A DNA stretch of 64,000 nucleotides from Plazaster borealis (taxonomy: Eukaryota; Echinodermata; Asteroidea; Forcipulatida; Labidiasteridae). The stretch lies in NCBI GenBank assembly GCA_021014325.1, contig CM037473.1:1130501-1194500 (forward strand). The letters run 5' to 3'. Shown piece after piece: positions 36,525-48,065 of the stretch. Each line of letters starts with the position of its first letter. Position 1 is the stretch's first letter. Made by a program: the position numbers and the translations under genes. Below the pieces are notes generated by a model, which saw nothing but the letters and a program-made list of their open reading frames with translations, was not told the origin of the DNA and did not search any database.

Positions 36525-39356
36525 CTATGGTTCGTTCAACTGATTCCGTGGTTCAGCGAAGAAACGCAAATAACTCAAAACCCGAATTCTAAAACATCCC
36601 CATCCAGCTAGCTGAGTCAGCGGAACGATGATGATTACCATGGAAATAGACAAAATAGTAAATCCAGGACTAGCCCAATCCAAAATATGCGGATAAATAC
36701 CAGTTTCTCCGCTTATAGGATTAAGCCCTCCAGCCCAGTAGTAGATTAATGTGAAGGTGGCATAAACGAAGCCGTATAGAATGGCGTAGATAAAGTGGAT
36801 GAAACGAACAGGTGTAGAAGATATAAACAGGTCCAAGTAGATGAAGACGGTGTTCAGAGCGTGGAGGTGGATGTTGATTGCACTGGTCAAGGGATCTTCA
36901 ATGGGATCGGAGAGGAACACCCAAAATACTACGGTCACGATAGGGTTGACGGCAAGACAGATGTTGAACAAGAGCCAGGAGAATTTGAAGTAGAGTGGGA
37001 ATCGTGGATTGGAGCATGGAGGTAGATTGGAGCTTGTGTCTTGAAGGGGTGGCATATGCCCGATGTAGTCGGTGGTGGATTCGTCGGTGGAGGGTGGATC
37101 ATCTTCCTTGGTTTGGCTGTTCTTTGGTAACAGTTTCTGGGATTCGTTCTCTTCTGTGGCGTCGAATACTGAGACAAAGAAAGTGAAAAGAAAGTGAAAA
37201 GGCGGTGCTTTCATTTATTCACTTTCTTAACTCTAGACAGGTCATATACAAACTTTAGACAAAGTCGGCCCATAATTCCACAAAATTATAAAACAAAGAT
37301 AAACAATCATATACCATGACGTCACGGTCACCGATTATGCGACGGAGAGTGTCCCCCACCAGCCCCCCCCCCCCCCCAATGCTCCCATACTATAAGCACA
37401 TTGTTTTCCGCTTGTAAAGAAGTACCACACCCCTAAAATCCTCTAAAGAATTTCTGAGATTCCAAGCACACAATGAAGACACAAAATGAGGGGAGTACAC
37501 CATGCCACACATTTTGATGCTCGATATTGGGCATAGTGGTACCCCCATGTCTTCATTACGTGCTTGGAATCTCAGAAATTCTTTAGAGGATTTCAAGGGG
37601 TGTGGTACGTCTCTGTACAAGAGGACAAGAATGTGTTAAAGTATGGGAACATTGGGGGTACCTCTGGCCCCATATCGGGCATGGTACCACCTCGAGCACA
37701 TGTTATTTCAACATACCTTCGCGGTGATTTGTTCTGCTAATAGTGAAGTACACTGCACCAATGCAAGACGACACGGCGTAGGTTGTCAGCACGGTGAAGG
37801 TCCAGTTAGTCAGAAAGACGAAGAACCCACCGAAGGGGCTAGTCCTTGACATGTGAAGTAGTAACCATGCTAGAAGGTAAACTGCCAGGAATATCCGATA
37901 GGCCAAAAATATGAACGGATGCACGGGCCACTGAAATCCAAAAGATATTTCGTCGAATTTTACGTTATGATCACATTGCAATTTGTTGTTTATTTTTATG
38001 ACAAAATATCACAATGTAAACCATGGTTATCGTTCTGTATAACTAGGTGGAGAGAAGCAACCATGGACAATTCTTTCCCACGTGGGATATCGACGCATAA
38101 GGCAAGATCATGGTTTTTACGTTATAATTAATTTTATACTTCGTTCTCCAACTTTACCTTGTCATTTATTTATTTATTTATTTTGTTTTAAAATCTTTAT
38201 ACAGGATACAAAAATCAGCACAATAGCAGTTTTACATTATGGTCCTGTGTCTTAAAATAGAGAAAAAGGAAAAACATTACTTAAGAAAATACTTACAGTC
38301 ATGTGCTTACGATCATGTGTCTATAGTTTTTATGAAAACAATGGTTTACATTCTTTGTTTTGACTATTCGGTAATGCGCAATAAAAATGGTTTTAAAATA
38401 TTCCATAGAATATAAATAATATAGAAGAGTCTCATACCAATCCGGAAACAAACTAGAGAGTCAATGTAGTATGTAGGCTATTAAATTTATCTGTACGTTG
38501 TGAAATATTTAGAATCCCGGGCCCCTAATAAACCAACACTTTTCTTAATTGGCGACGTTCGTTTTCCGGTAGTAGCCGATATCACAACACGAATTACTGG
38601 AGAATAGACTTGTCCAGTCCCTCCGAGCGGGGGGCATATATTTTTTTTACACCGCAGCGAGGGGTTTTGTACTGTAACACTGTCAATTCCGTCTTGAGAT
38701 AGGAGACTACGCTTAACCCTAAACCCTAACCCTAACCCTAACCCTCACCCTAACCCTCACCCTCACCCTAACCCCAGGGGCGGATCCAGGATTTTCCAAA
38801 CGGGGGGGGGGGGGGCGTGAAAATATTCCAAGCAGCAAAATGATAAATGAAGTTTGTTGCCCCATTTCTCCCTCCCCTTCTCTCTCTCTCCCTCTTTTTT
38901 TCTTTTCTCCCTCTTTTTTTTTTTTTTATATGAAAAAGGGGGGGCGTGCGCCCCCCGTGCGCCCCCCCCCCTGGATCCGCGCCTGAACCCTCACCCTCAC
39001 CCTAACCCTAACCCCAAACCTAACCCTTTGTAGACATAACTGTTTTTAGTCTCATCTCAAGACAGGAATTGGCAGTATTTTAGTACAAAACCCCTCGCTG
39101 CGGTGTAAAAAAAAATATGCGAGCAGGGGACCGTACCCACTGGTCTTCATAAAATTGGACTGAATTAAGGTCACACCTCCATGGTCAAACATGCCTATGC
39201 TATACCATGGAGGAAGAAAATTAGACTCCATGGCTATACCTAAACAAGCCCCCAGAATCGTGACTGTCCTCAACATACCTGAGAAGTAGCGAAAAGCCTT
39301 GCATCTTTATGTATCAGCCATACATCCGACAGCTTCAGTCGTCCATTGCAAACCAT
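36525..39356 (-). CDS. Rolling-stone-like multi-pass membrane protein, copy D (divergent)
   Basis: Exons 39279-39356 (26 codons), 37717-37930 (214 nt) and 36525-37168 (644 nt) join in phases 0 and 1 to give 311 residues and a TAG. Exon 1 (CNGRLKLSDVWL) keeps KLSD but loses the paired CC and the SVF.R.Q ending of copies A-C. Exon 2 is 12 nt shorter. Exon 3 has about 50 extra residues before the membrane part, rich in E/S/T/P (ENESQKLLPKN, DDPPSTDESTTD), likely a cytosolic loop. The signature is LDLFISSTPVRFIHFIYA, followed by LIYYWAGG. The C-terminus lacks the acidic tail. It is clearly the outlier of the cluster but still open throughout. Confidence 0.85.
37372..37662. mobile_element. Family-D foldback in copy D intron 2
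   Basis: The ends CCCCCAATGCTCCCATACTA and AGTATGGGAACATTGGGGG are inverted. The inner arms TCCTCTAAAGAATTTCTGAG and CTCAGAAATTCTTTAGAGGA also pair. Related to 21620-21985. Confidence 0.8.
38625..39133. mobile_element. Foldback element with telomere-like core (copy D intron 1)
   Basis: The left arm (ACACCGCAGCGAGGGGTTTT, CAATTCCGTCTTGAGAT) and right arm (ATCTCAAGACAGGAATTG, AAAACCCCTCGCTGCGGTGT) are inverted. They flank CCCTAA/CCCTCA arrays. The array is interrupted at 38775-38985 by another element. Confidence 0.8.
38775..38985. mobile_element. Nested element inserted in the telomere-like array
   Basis: The ends CAGGGGCGGATCCAGG and CCTGGATCCGCGCCTG are 16-bp imperfect inverted repeats. 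They are followed inward by long G and C runs and a CT-rich centre. CCCTAA-type repeats continue on both sides, so it inserted into the array. Confidence 0.75.
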
Positions 39357-41902
39357 TTCTAATCAGAAAACGAGTAAAAATCATACGCAGAACAGACCAG
39401 CGAGCCTCGTGATCTCGATGAGACAATTAATACTCGGCTCGACCTTCCTTATTGTGTAACATGACCAAACAAAGGCATTGCTGGATGGTATTATCCTGGA
39501 CGTATTCCACGAACGGAACTTACGTGTTTTTAGTCGCTCCGTTATCAGAAAAGCTACAAGGAAACTCGACTAATTATTAAACGTGAACATGAATGATTAC
39601 TATAGGCCCCTACACCATTGATCGGCGAGCAGCTATTATAAAACACCTGTTACAACAAGCACTGGGCATAACATTTACAGTGTGAACAGAACAAATAAAT
39701 GCCTGGTACGAAAACTGTGCGTAAATCAAGCCCTATGATAATTACTGACTGATATTATTAGAGAAAGATTATGATGGTGCACCAGCAAAGGGCAAAGATC
39801 ATATCAACAATTCCAAGTTATCAACGACAGAGCATTGCATTGACACATAACTACATTGCAACACAATAATTTATTGTATTTTGTACATGGAAAAGTAAAC
39901 GATGATAATAGACTGAATTAAACTTCGACAAGAGAATATCTTGAGGTTTGCGGTAACACCATGGACATAAAAGTAGTGGCTGTTCTGAAAAAGAACTGAA
40001 TAAATCAATGACTAAATAACAGATTTTTAAAAGTATTCATATCTAAAAACGCTTGACCGATCGCTTTTATGTAAACATCTGTAGATTAGATTTAAACCAA
40101 AGTGGTTTGTATTTAAAATAAAATAAAAATAAAAAAATAAAAAGTCTAACAAGAATACTCCAGGCTTAAAATGACCGACATTAAAAACGAACAAACTTAA
40201 TTAAAACCAGTAAACATTAAAGTTGTTAAATTGTTGTTTCATTAAATTAATCAGTTATGACTAAAGGAACGCTAACATGAAGAAATCTTTGACAATATTA
40301 CCCTTTACCGAGACGCAATGCACATTATTCAAACACTCAAAACGTGTACACTTATATCAAATCCAAATAAAAAAGAATAATAATAGTTTAATTGTTCAGT
40401 GCGACGACAAAATCACTCATGTAACCCCTCCCCCTTTTTAGGCATACAGTTATTTTGAGGGTTAAAATTTTTAATGGGATGAGATGTGGCCTTACCAACA
40501 TAACTCAGAGGCCCGTCCTCTGCCATGCCAAGTAGAGTACAGAACAATTAATTCAGTTTAAAGTTATGGTACGTTTTTACACAATGTATGTTCAAAATAC
40601 TGTTGTTGTTGTTGTTGTTGTTTAATTATATTAATTACTTTGAACTGTTAATTCACAACTCCAGTTATCCCGTTCTCCGGGTTCTGTTTTTCAAGTCTAA
40701 CTTTCTTTGATGTTCAGCGTGTAGTACTTTTTTGGGAAATACTTGTATAAAGTGGTAAAAGTCTTATTTGTCTTGGGTTTGGTTATAGTTTACAAAAAAA
40801 CAAACTATTATTGTATACAGTAACTGTAGTTAGCTGCCATCAGTCAATATACCCTTTCATTAAAATTAATACAATAGTTTCTTCCCCCGAATTGCCATCT
40901 CACAACTTTTGTTCACAAAGATCTCCATTTCGATGCAAATAATTTTTCATAAAGGAATTGTGAAATGATGAAAAATGCCATAAATTATTCCTTATTCTGT
41001 AATGGATCAAGGACACCAAAGTATGAAATAGTGGATGACATAAGCTCCCATTCTTTTCCTTTTTATCGGGGGGGGGGGGGTATGATTTTGTGTGAAACGT
41101 AAACTTGGTGCTTTCACAAATGTTTGCTTTTACCATCTCGTTCAGTTCGTAAAACTGGTGTGGGTATCGGTTCATTTTACCAAGGGCAACATCGTCTTGA
41201 TTTGATTTGATTTGATTTGAAATGGTTTATTCACAATTAAAAATGTATTCGCGGCCAGAGGCCGAATTAAAACATATTGTGCGGAGATCCCACAACAACA
41301 ACATACCAGCAAATAAATAGGTTGCAGTGATGTTTTACTTTAACACAAAGTAATGACAAATAAAGCAACACCAATCCAATCTGGGCTTTTACACACAAAA
41401 TAGTAAAATTTGTCCAACAATTTTAGACACCCCTTAACTAATTTCTCTAAAATAGCACAATAAAATAAGATATAAATTCACCAGACCTGTGTCTGTTTCT
41501 AAAGATAGCATTGATGAAAATGCAACAGATACTGTACTCTGATAGACCATGTAACTTTGTTTAATAATAACAATAATAATATTTAAAATTGCCCCTTACA
41601 TATAAATTATCAAGAGCGCATAACAATGGAAGAAAAGATAAAGATAAAAGACTGGTCACCAGGCCAGTGCCCAAACAGCAGTATGGGGATACATCTGTCC
41701 CGCCAACGGAGAACTAAAAATTACTTATTACAATTTACTCATAGGCCTATATCCCTGCTGGCATCGGTAATTTTTTTATCTTTTCAGGAGACAGACGCCT
41801 CTAACCCTACCTATGTAAAAAAAATCTAACCTAACTGGCAAGGCGACCATAGAAGAAAGACAAACAAAAGACACACAAAAGTCAAAACCAAAAATTACAA
41901 AA

Positions 41903-42187
41903 AGAGTGACCTTGTACATTCCAGGGCATTTCCTGGCAGGCAAGATACTACCTGGTCATCTTGGAAATATTATATTTTATATAATAGGCCTACTTACCGC
42001 ATAAATTCAAGAGTTATACGAATAAAAGCTGTACAAGTTTTGAGATGTGCCCCCATTTTTCATAACAAAAGTTTTTAAAAATTGTACTGTGCTAGCTCTT
42101 TGGAAAGGTGCCTGTAGGAGGTCCGGGCTTTGTGGCTATTTTGTAAACATGTGATGTCAGAGGTCACATGGTCTACAAAATCTAGTC
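41903..42187. mobile_element. Family-E repeat, copy 1
   Basis: It contains CCAGGGCATTTCCTGGCAGG, GTTTTGAGATGTGCCCCC and AGGTCACATGGTCTA. The same blocks occur in reverse complement at 58505-58860. A short related piece lies at 18030-18118. Confidence 0.65.
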
Positions 42188-42660
42188 GCAAAATTATGAA
42201 TTATGATATAATTGAGCATTTACTTGCACAATTTTAAACAATTTATTGACTGAAATGAGCACAATCAACATATTTCTCTTTGGTTTCTTTGTTCCCAAAA
42301 AACTGTGAAGTAAAACTATGAAAATAAAGTATGATTTGAAATACAGGCAGTGAATTAGTTTTCCTTGTACAAGGCTACAATAAAATCCCTCATATCAATA
42401 GATCAGTGTACTCTAAAGTTTTATACAAATTAATTTTTCTCATTTGGTTCATATAAATGAGTTTGAAAAAGGTTGTCTTGTACTTAAATACAAAAACAAA
42501 TAAATAATTGTTTTCTTAAATTATGCAGATTGTTCCATGCACAAAAAGATGTGTCATTTCTTTTGCTTTGTGAATACTTGTGGGATTTTTAAAGAAAGAC
42601 ACAACCTCCTAGCGATGCAACAATGTTGTATTATAAATACAGAATGCAACACAAGGAGTT

Positions 42661-43003
42661 TTAAAGGTATTGTACACTTTTGGTAACAGCTCAAAATCAG
42701 TGTCCACATTTTGTGTGATTCAACATATGCATGAACAAACAAACCTGTAAAAGTTTGAGCTTAATTGGTCATCGAGATCCAAAGAAAATAGTGAAAAGAG
42801 ACCTTATGTGTTTTCTGTTTTTTCAAAATATCGTGCATGATAAAAACTATTGTTTTACTCATTTCTCAGAAACGATAGCATTTTAGGCAGAAATGTTTTA
42901 AGGAACCCTTTCAACCATTACTAACTTTATATCATGTAAGTTATGTGTGAATCTGTGAACATTTGTGTTTTTCGATCTTACCAATAGTGTACAGGGCCTT
43001 TAA
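42661..43003. mobile_element. Family-A-like element, diverged copy
   Basis: The ends TTAAAGGTATTGTACACTTT and AGTGTACAGGGCCTTTAA are inverted. Inside are ATTCAACATATGCATG and TTGAGCTTAATTGGTCATCG as in family A. Confidence 0.7.
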
Positions 43004-43228
43004 GGAACTTGTTTTGTCTTAAAAGGGTAGCTAGAAAGAACTCTGGGGTGCGCTTCTCGAGACCGCTACAAAGGATCTTCTGAGGAAACAGAGATTGAAA
43101 ATCCAAGATTGAAATGAAATAAAATCCTTTCTCTTTTAAAGTTCTTCTTTATATACACACATTTGAAATATTATTTCAATACTTTCTTTGAATTAATCTG
43201 TTTATACCTTTAAAGGGGAGCAATCATT

Positions 43229-43341
43229 AGAAGGCCTGTGGCTGTACATGAAATGATGAACTCTAACCCTGTTACTGCACATGTGCTGGCCGTCTGCATT
43301 GTTATATTGTTCATAATTCCATGGACAGCCACAGGCCTTCT
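43229..43341. mobile_element. 113-bp foldback
   Basis: AGAAGGCCTGTGGCTGT at the left and ACAGCCACAGGCCTTCT at the right are perfect 17-bp inverted repeats. Confidence 0.75.
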
Positions 43342-43449
43342 GTGATCATGACTACAGTCCGCCTTGAATGCTGCAGTCATGGGTTACTCTCATGAGAGGG
43401 CTTGGGGTGAAGTTTAAAAAGGATTTTCACAGTCACACACGCAATATCT

Positions 43450-46400
43450 TCACTCTTTCTTTTTTGAAAGAGTCCTCTTTAAATATGTCCACTTGAGGAT
43501 GTTGACGCCTAGCAACAGGGCATTGACGATGTAGGTTGAGATACAAACGATGCATGCATCTTCTAAGATAAAGTAAAGGATGTAGCCAAGATAGACGGAG
43601 CCAAGGTTGGCCAGGATGGAGGTCATGATCAGGAAATTACAGGCGGACAATGTGTGAATCTGACCTGGAAAAAACAAACAAAATAGATGTAACATAGTTG
43701 TAACAATTTTATGTGGCATTTTGTTAAATTTTAATAATGTTAGTATTATTATTTTATATTTCTGGTAATGAAACCAAGGATGCCTCAAAAGTGAACTTAA
43801 TCACTGTTGCTCGCAAGCCTGAGGAAACCTGTAAACAAGGGTGCTTGCAATGTGAACCAGAAACATTGGGGTTAGCCCCTACTCTTTCTTGATAAAGTGT
43901 TCTGGGTTCTTTTATGTGCACTACCAATTCTAGTACACAGGCAATGGCTTAATGTCCCATCCGAAGGACAAAGCAAAATTTTTACAGTAAAGTATCTTAG
44001 TCAAGTACACAAGTGTCATGACCGGGACTCGAACCCACACTCTGCTGATCAGAAACACCAGAGCTTGAGTCAAGTCTGAGTTCACCACAACAACTACAAA
44101 AAAAACAAAAAAAAACAAAAAAAACATAAACAAACATGTTTATGATACAAAAATTATCTTTTACATCATTCTAGTTAACTTGTGTAAAATTGTTTTGGTC
44201 TTTTCTATCTGAAATAGAGAAACCAATTTTGTCAGAGAGAAACATCGTCTCATATCACCCAAACTGGTGCATTGTACTCACTGCAGTGCAATTCATGATA
44301 GCGCCCTCTGTTGAATTTACATGTAGCCTACTTTTTAGTAAGGCCAGACCTAGACTCTTTTCAAGTCAAGACTCTAGTCATATCATTGTTGCTAGTTTCT
44401 AATATTGGCCTACAAATATATTATTCGCGTGTAAATGTAACAATAATTTTAGAAACGTTGAAATTATCACATAATATAGATAAAATAAGATAAGATGCAA
44501 ACTGTATTATCCCACACTGGGGAAATTGAAACTGGCCTTGATTCAAACAGTACAGACAAAAACACTCAAATTTAGAACACTTAACAAACTGACAGATAGA
44601 TTACATTAAAGCTTATGGAATTTGTCTTCTCAAAAGTCAAAACTTTGAATCCCCCCACCCTTAGTTACGCCACTGTCTACAAGCCATTTTAAAATGTTAA
44701 GAGCAGTATCGATAAGTATGCTGCTGACAGCTCAGTGCTCATTCACAAATACACGCTTGGACCTTGAACTTTGCACACAGGAACACTTCTTCAGTAATTT
44801 GCATATTACCACATATAAGCGCAAAATACACGATTCTACATGTTGAATAAGACAAAGTCTCAACAGTAATTTCATTATTTTTGATAAGATAAGATAGAAT
44901 CAGCCACAGATGGCTCGTTACTCTCACCAGTCTGGAATATTGAACAAATTGTAGCAAATGAAGTGTAAATTTAATTAAAGATTTAATTGAAATGTGGAAG
45001 TTGCTGGTATTTTGTGTATTGAGTTTTTACTATTAAGCACCCTTCAGGTTATGGGGCTGGTAATGCTCACACGTTGTGACACGTTGCACATTATTAACAA
45101 CACACACATCAGTGTTGTAGGTCTAGACCGGTCCCGGTATCAAGACTGGTCTCCAGACCCAATTTGTTGAGGTCTCGGCTGTTTCCAGGTCTTCCCCTTG
45201 GACATTGAGGTTTCAGTCTCGGACTTTAATCTCAATCACAACACTGGCCACACATACACTGTACACCAATGCTTGATTTTATAAATGTTTCAGTGTAAAT
45301 ATAGTTGTTAATTCTTTAGTTTTTAATGAATGTAATATTCCTGATTGTTTATCCAAAAAAAAACACCTTGTCAGGTACACATCTGAAGGGATCACATACA
45401 AAGCAAACAAATTTCAAACCAATATTTCCTTCTGTATTGTATCAACTGTCAGGAATGGACTTTACAAACAAGCAGAGTGTAACATAATGTCAACCTTCTC
45501 TTAAATCAGAGTGCCAAGTCCCTGAACTCTAAACAAATCCACAAACTTTGAAAATAACTGTCAGGAATGGACTTTACAAACAAGCAGGGTGTAAAATAAT
45601 ATCATTGTAACCTTCTTCTATATCAGAGTGCCAAGTCCCTAAATCCTAAACAAATCCACAAACTTTGAAACATTTTGTGGCTGTCTAAACACAATGCCAT
45701 GGTTTAAATAAAGCAAAGCTGTCCTTAGAAATGTTGATAAATTGATGTTGAAAAGAGCCTATCCAGGCCTGATGCAAGGGCACCAAGGTATTCTATCATT
45801 TGTAAGGGGCACCTCTATGAGGAAACTGTACATTTCTATTGGAACATTTCAAGGGGCACTGAGGCAATGACCAACAGGGGCAATTGCCATTGTTGCCTCC
45901 ATGAGACCAGGCCTCCAAGTCCTAGCCTCCTTGTGCAGTGCTTCTTGTTCTCTATCATTTCAAAGTATGGGACTTATGAAATACTTAGAGCAACACAGAA
46001 GCATTATTTATTTGTTGTGAAGGAATAAGCTAAAATTATAGGTCACCATATGAGAAGAAGAAAAAGGGAAACTATTAGTGTCCCCGCCCGCAACCTTCTT
46101 GGGGCCGCATGGATTTAATTTTCATTTTGACCAATTCAAAATGAGATTAAAAAAACATAAAATGTCAACTGATACAACGGAAAATAAAATACTTGCAAGT
46201 CAGAACTTAGCCTGTGCCGGTTACATGGTTAAAAACAGATCATTTAGTTACACATTTACATTTATTCTTGTGAAAGTGAGCTACAGCTGGGTTTTTAAAA
46301 TACTGAATAAACTATTAAATAAAACTACTGTAAACATGTTCAAGGTCTCGTCTAACATGTTTCTTTCATTATTGTGTTGAACAGTGGAAAAACCAATGGT

Positions 46401-47685
46401 TGTTCGAAATTTTAAAAAAAATGGTGGCCCGTCTTGAAAATAAAAAATAAAAAGCCCCTCCCGCTTCCCTTTTTCAGGAATCTTGACGCTAAACATGTTT
46501 TATTTTTTACTAGGCCTTAGTGAAAGTACCAATTTTTACTTACCAATTAAAATTTGAAGAATGTAGAAAAGAATACCAAATATGCTGTTAGGTTGATTCA
46601 ATAAATGACGTTCTCCTAGCACTGGCCCAATAACACCAAACCCTCTACCGTACCTGCAATAATCAGCGAAAATTAATTCTTTATTTATTTATTTATTTGA
46701 AATCTTCCGACAAAACAAAGCATATAATGACAACAAAGATATGGCTGCATTTAGAGTACATACAGGTCATAGTTTTTTTTACATCAGAGAGATAGGGCCT
46801 AGGTCACCAAATCTTGGTAAATACTTGACTCACGACTTTGTAGAGGGCGACTTTGGGGGGTGGAGGTGAGTTGACTGGTTTCCAGCTCAGTGCAAATACT
46901 ACATTTATAATACTGAGTTGATGACGTTTTTGGGTGGAGTGATTTTTATTTTTTTACAGACATAAAACACTATTTAGATTATAATTATAAATTGTTTGTT
47001 TTATGTTAAATGTAAATATCACTAAAGCAAAAAGAAAGGTTGCAAATAGTCCACCCCAAACAAACAAACAAATGGTAAAAAACAATCCAATTAATATTAC
47101 AATCATCAGTATTTCGTACAGCAACAAAACCAATGTAGTAATTGAAAAAAACAAGAACAATCAAACAAACAAACCCACAATCCAATACTCAAAATTATTA
47201 TTATTTATCAGTTAACATAACAGCACAAAAAACCAAGGTACGTCTACTAAATTCTAAAAATTTTGTGGTGTCCCTATTTGCAATTTAACTTAAAGGGCGC
47301 CCCTTGGCTTTAGGGTGCCCTTAAATTTGGGGAGGCGCTCTACCCTACATACAACCCCAAACAACAAAATGTTGATTTTGCTTAAAATTTATGCATATTG
47401 CACTGGAAGACAATTAAGTTATGTAAATTAATTCGCCAACAGAACTATAGGCTACGAGTAGTACTAGTAGCTAACGCCAACAGTTACTTACCTAGATGTA
47501 AACACTTTGGAACAGCTAACACTTTGACCGATGTCACACATTGCTGTAAAATCAGGGTTAGATTCCTTAGATGTTTCTACATACAGTGCATAAATAGACA
47601 GCACTGTTCCTAATGCACAAAGCACCCATCCAGACAGCATATGGGATTTTGGAATTCGGATTCTAGAAGTGCTTGGAGACGTCAT
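43450..47685 (-). CDS. VKORC1L1: Vitamin K epoxide reductase complex subunit 1-like protein
   Basis: Three exons, 47492-47685 (start ATG), 46544-46653 and 43450-43664 (TGA), give 172 residues with clean GT-AG joins. This is an ER membrane enzyme that reduces vitamin K epoxide and quinone using thiols. Visible features are the first membrane span ([20 protein letters not shown]), loop cysteines C50 and C58 in [22 protein letters not shown], and the NQPNSIFG segment. The active-site CIVC is C139/C142, followed by STYI, which aligns with the warfarin-site TYA/TYV region. The C-terminus KKKE is a lysine-type ER-retrieval signal. Length and cysteine numbering fit VKORC1L1 better than VKORC1, but invertebrates often have one pre-split gene, so the symbol is tentative. 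A LINE-free upstream region of 380 bp separates the start codon from the retrotransposon LTR. Confidence 0.95.
43955..44085 (-). repeat. SINE-like tail in VKORC1-like intron 2
   Basis: It contains GTACACAAGTGTCATGACCG and GGGACTCGAACCCACACTCT, shared with 26515-26690. Confidence 0.5.
45448..45672. repeat. ~112-bp tandem duplication in VKORC1-like intron 2
   Basis: ACTGTCAGGAATGGACTTTA, CAGAGTGCCAAGTCCCT and AAACAAATCCACAAACTTTG each occur twice, about 112 bp apart. The copies differ by substitutions and a small indel. Confidence 0.9.
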
Positions 47686-48065
47686 TTTGAGAAAAACTAC
47701 CACGCCAAATGTTGGGGAGCACTTGCAGTAATTACTCAACTGTTTATGTGACAACCGAGCGATCGATCGTCGTCCCTTGTTTTGTGTGTAGCTAGCTAAA
47801 TGCACGTAAGATAAATTGTGTACAAATTATGTACACAACAATACGATTGTACACGTGTGTTTTTAAGAAGGCGAACAGCGCCCTCAATTGTCGAATGAAA
47901 TAGAAAAAATAACCACAATATTATTTATTATCGACGAATTGTCTGCCACCTGCCAGCAGCTGGCTGCTGCCAGCTGTCCAACACCACAATAGGCTTTTAC
48001 ATCTATAGTAAAGAGGGTTTAAAGCGAAGTGTCAAGTTCAACAATCCAGTTACTTTCATGGATAT

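Larger units (their letters stand above)
39357..43449. other. Spacer between copy D and the VKORC1-like gene
   Basis: No gene recognised. Contents are a foldback-family fragment (39940-40000), GTTGTT and TTTGA short tandem repeats (about 40600-40622 and 41196-41222), a family-E element (41903-42187), a family-A variant (42661-43003) and a 113-bp foldback (43229-43341). The rest is AT-rich without signal. Confidence 0.6.
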
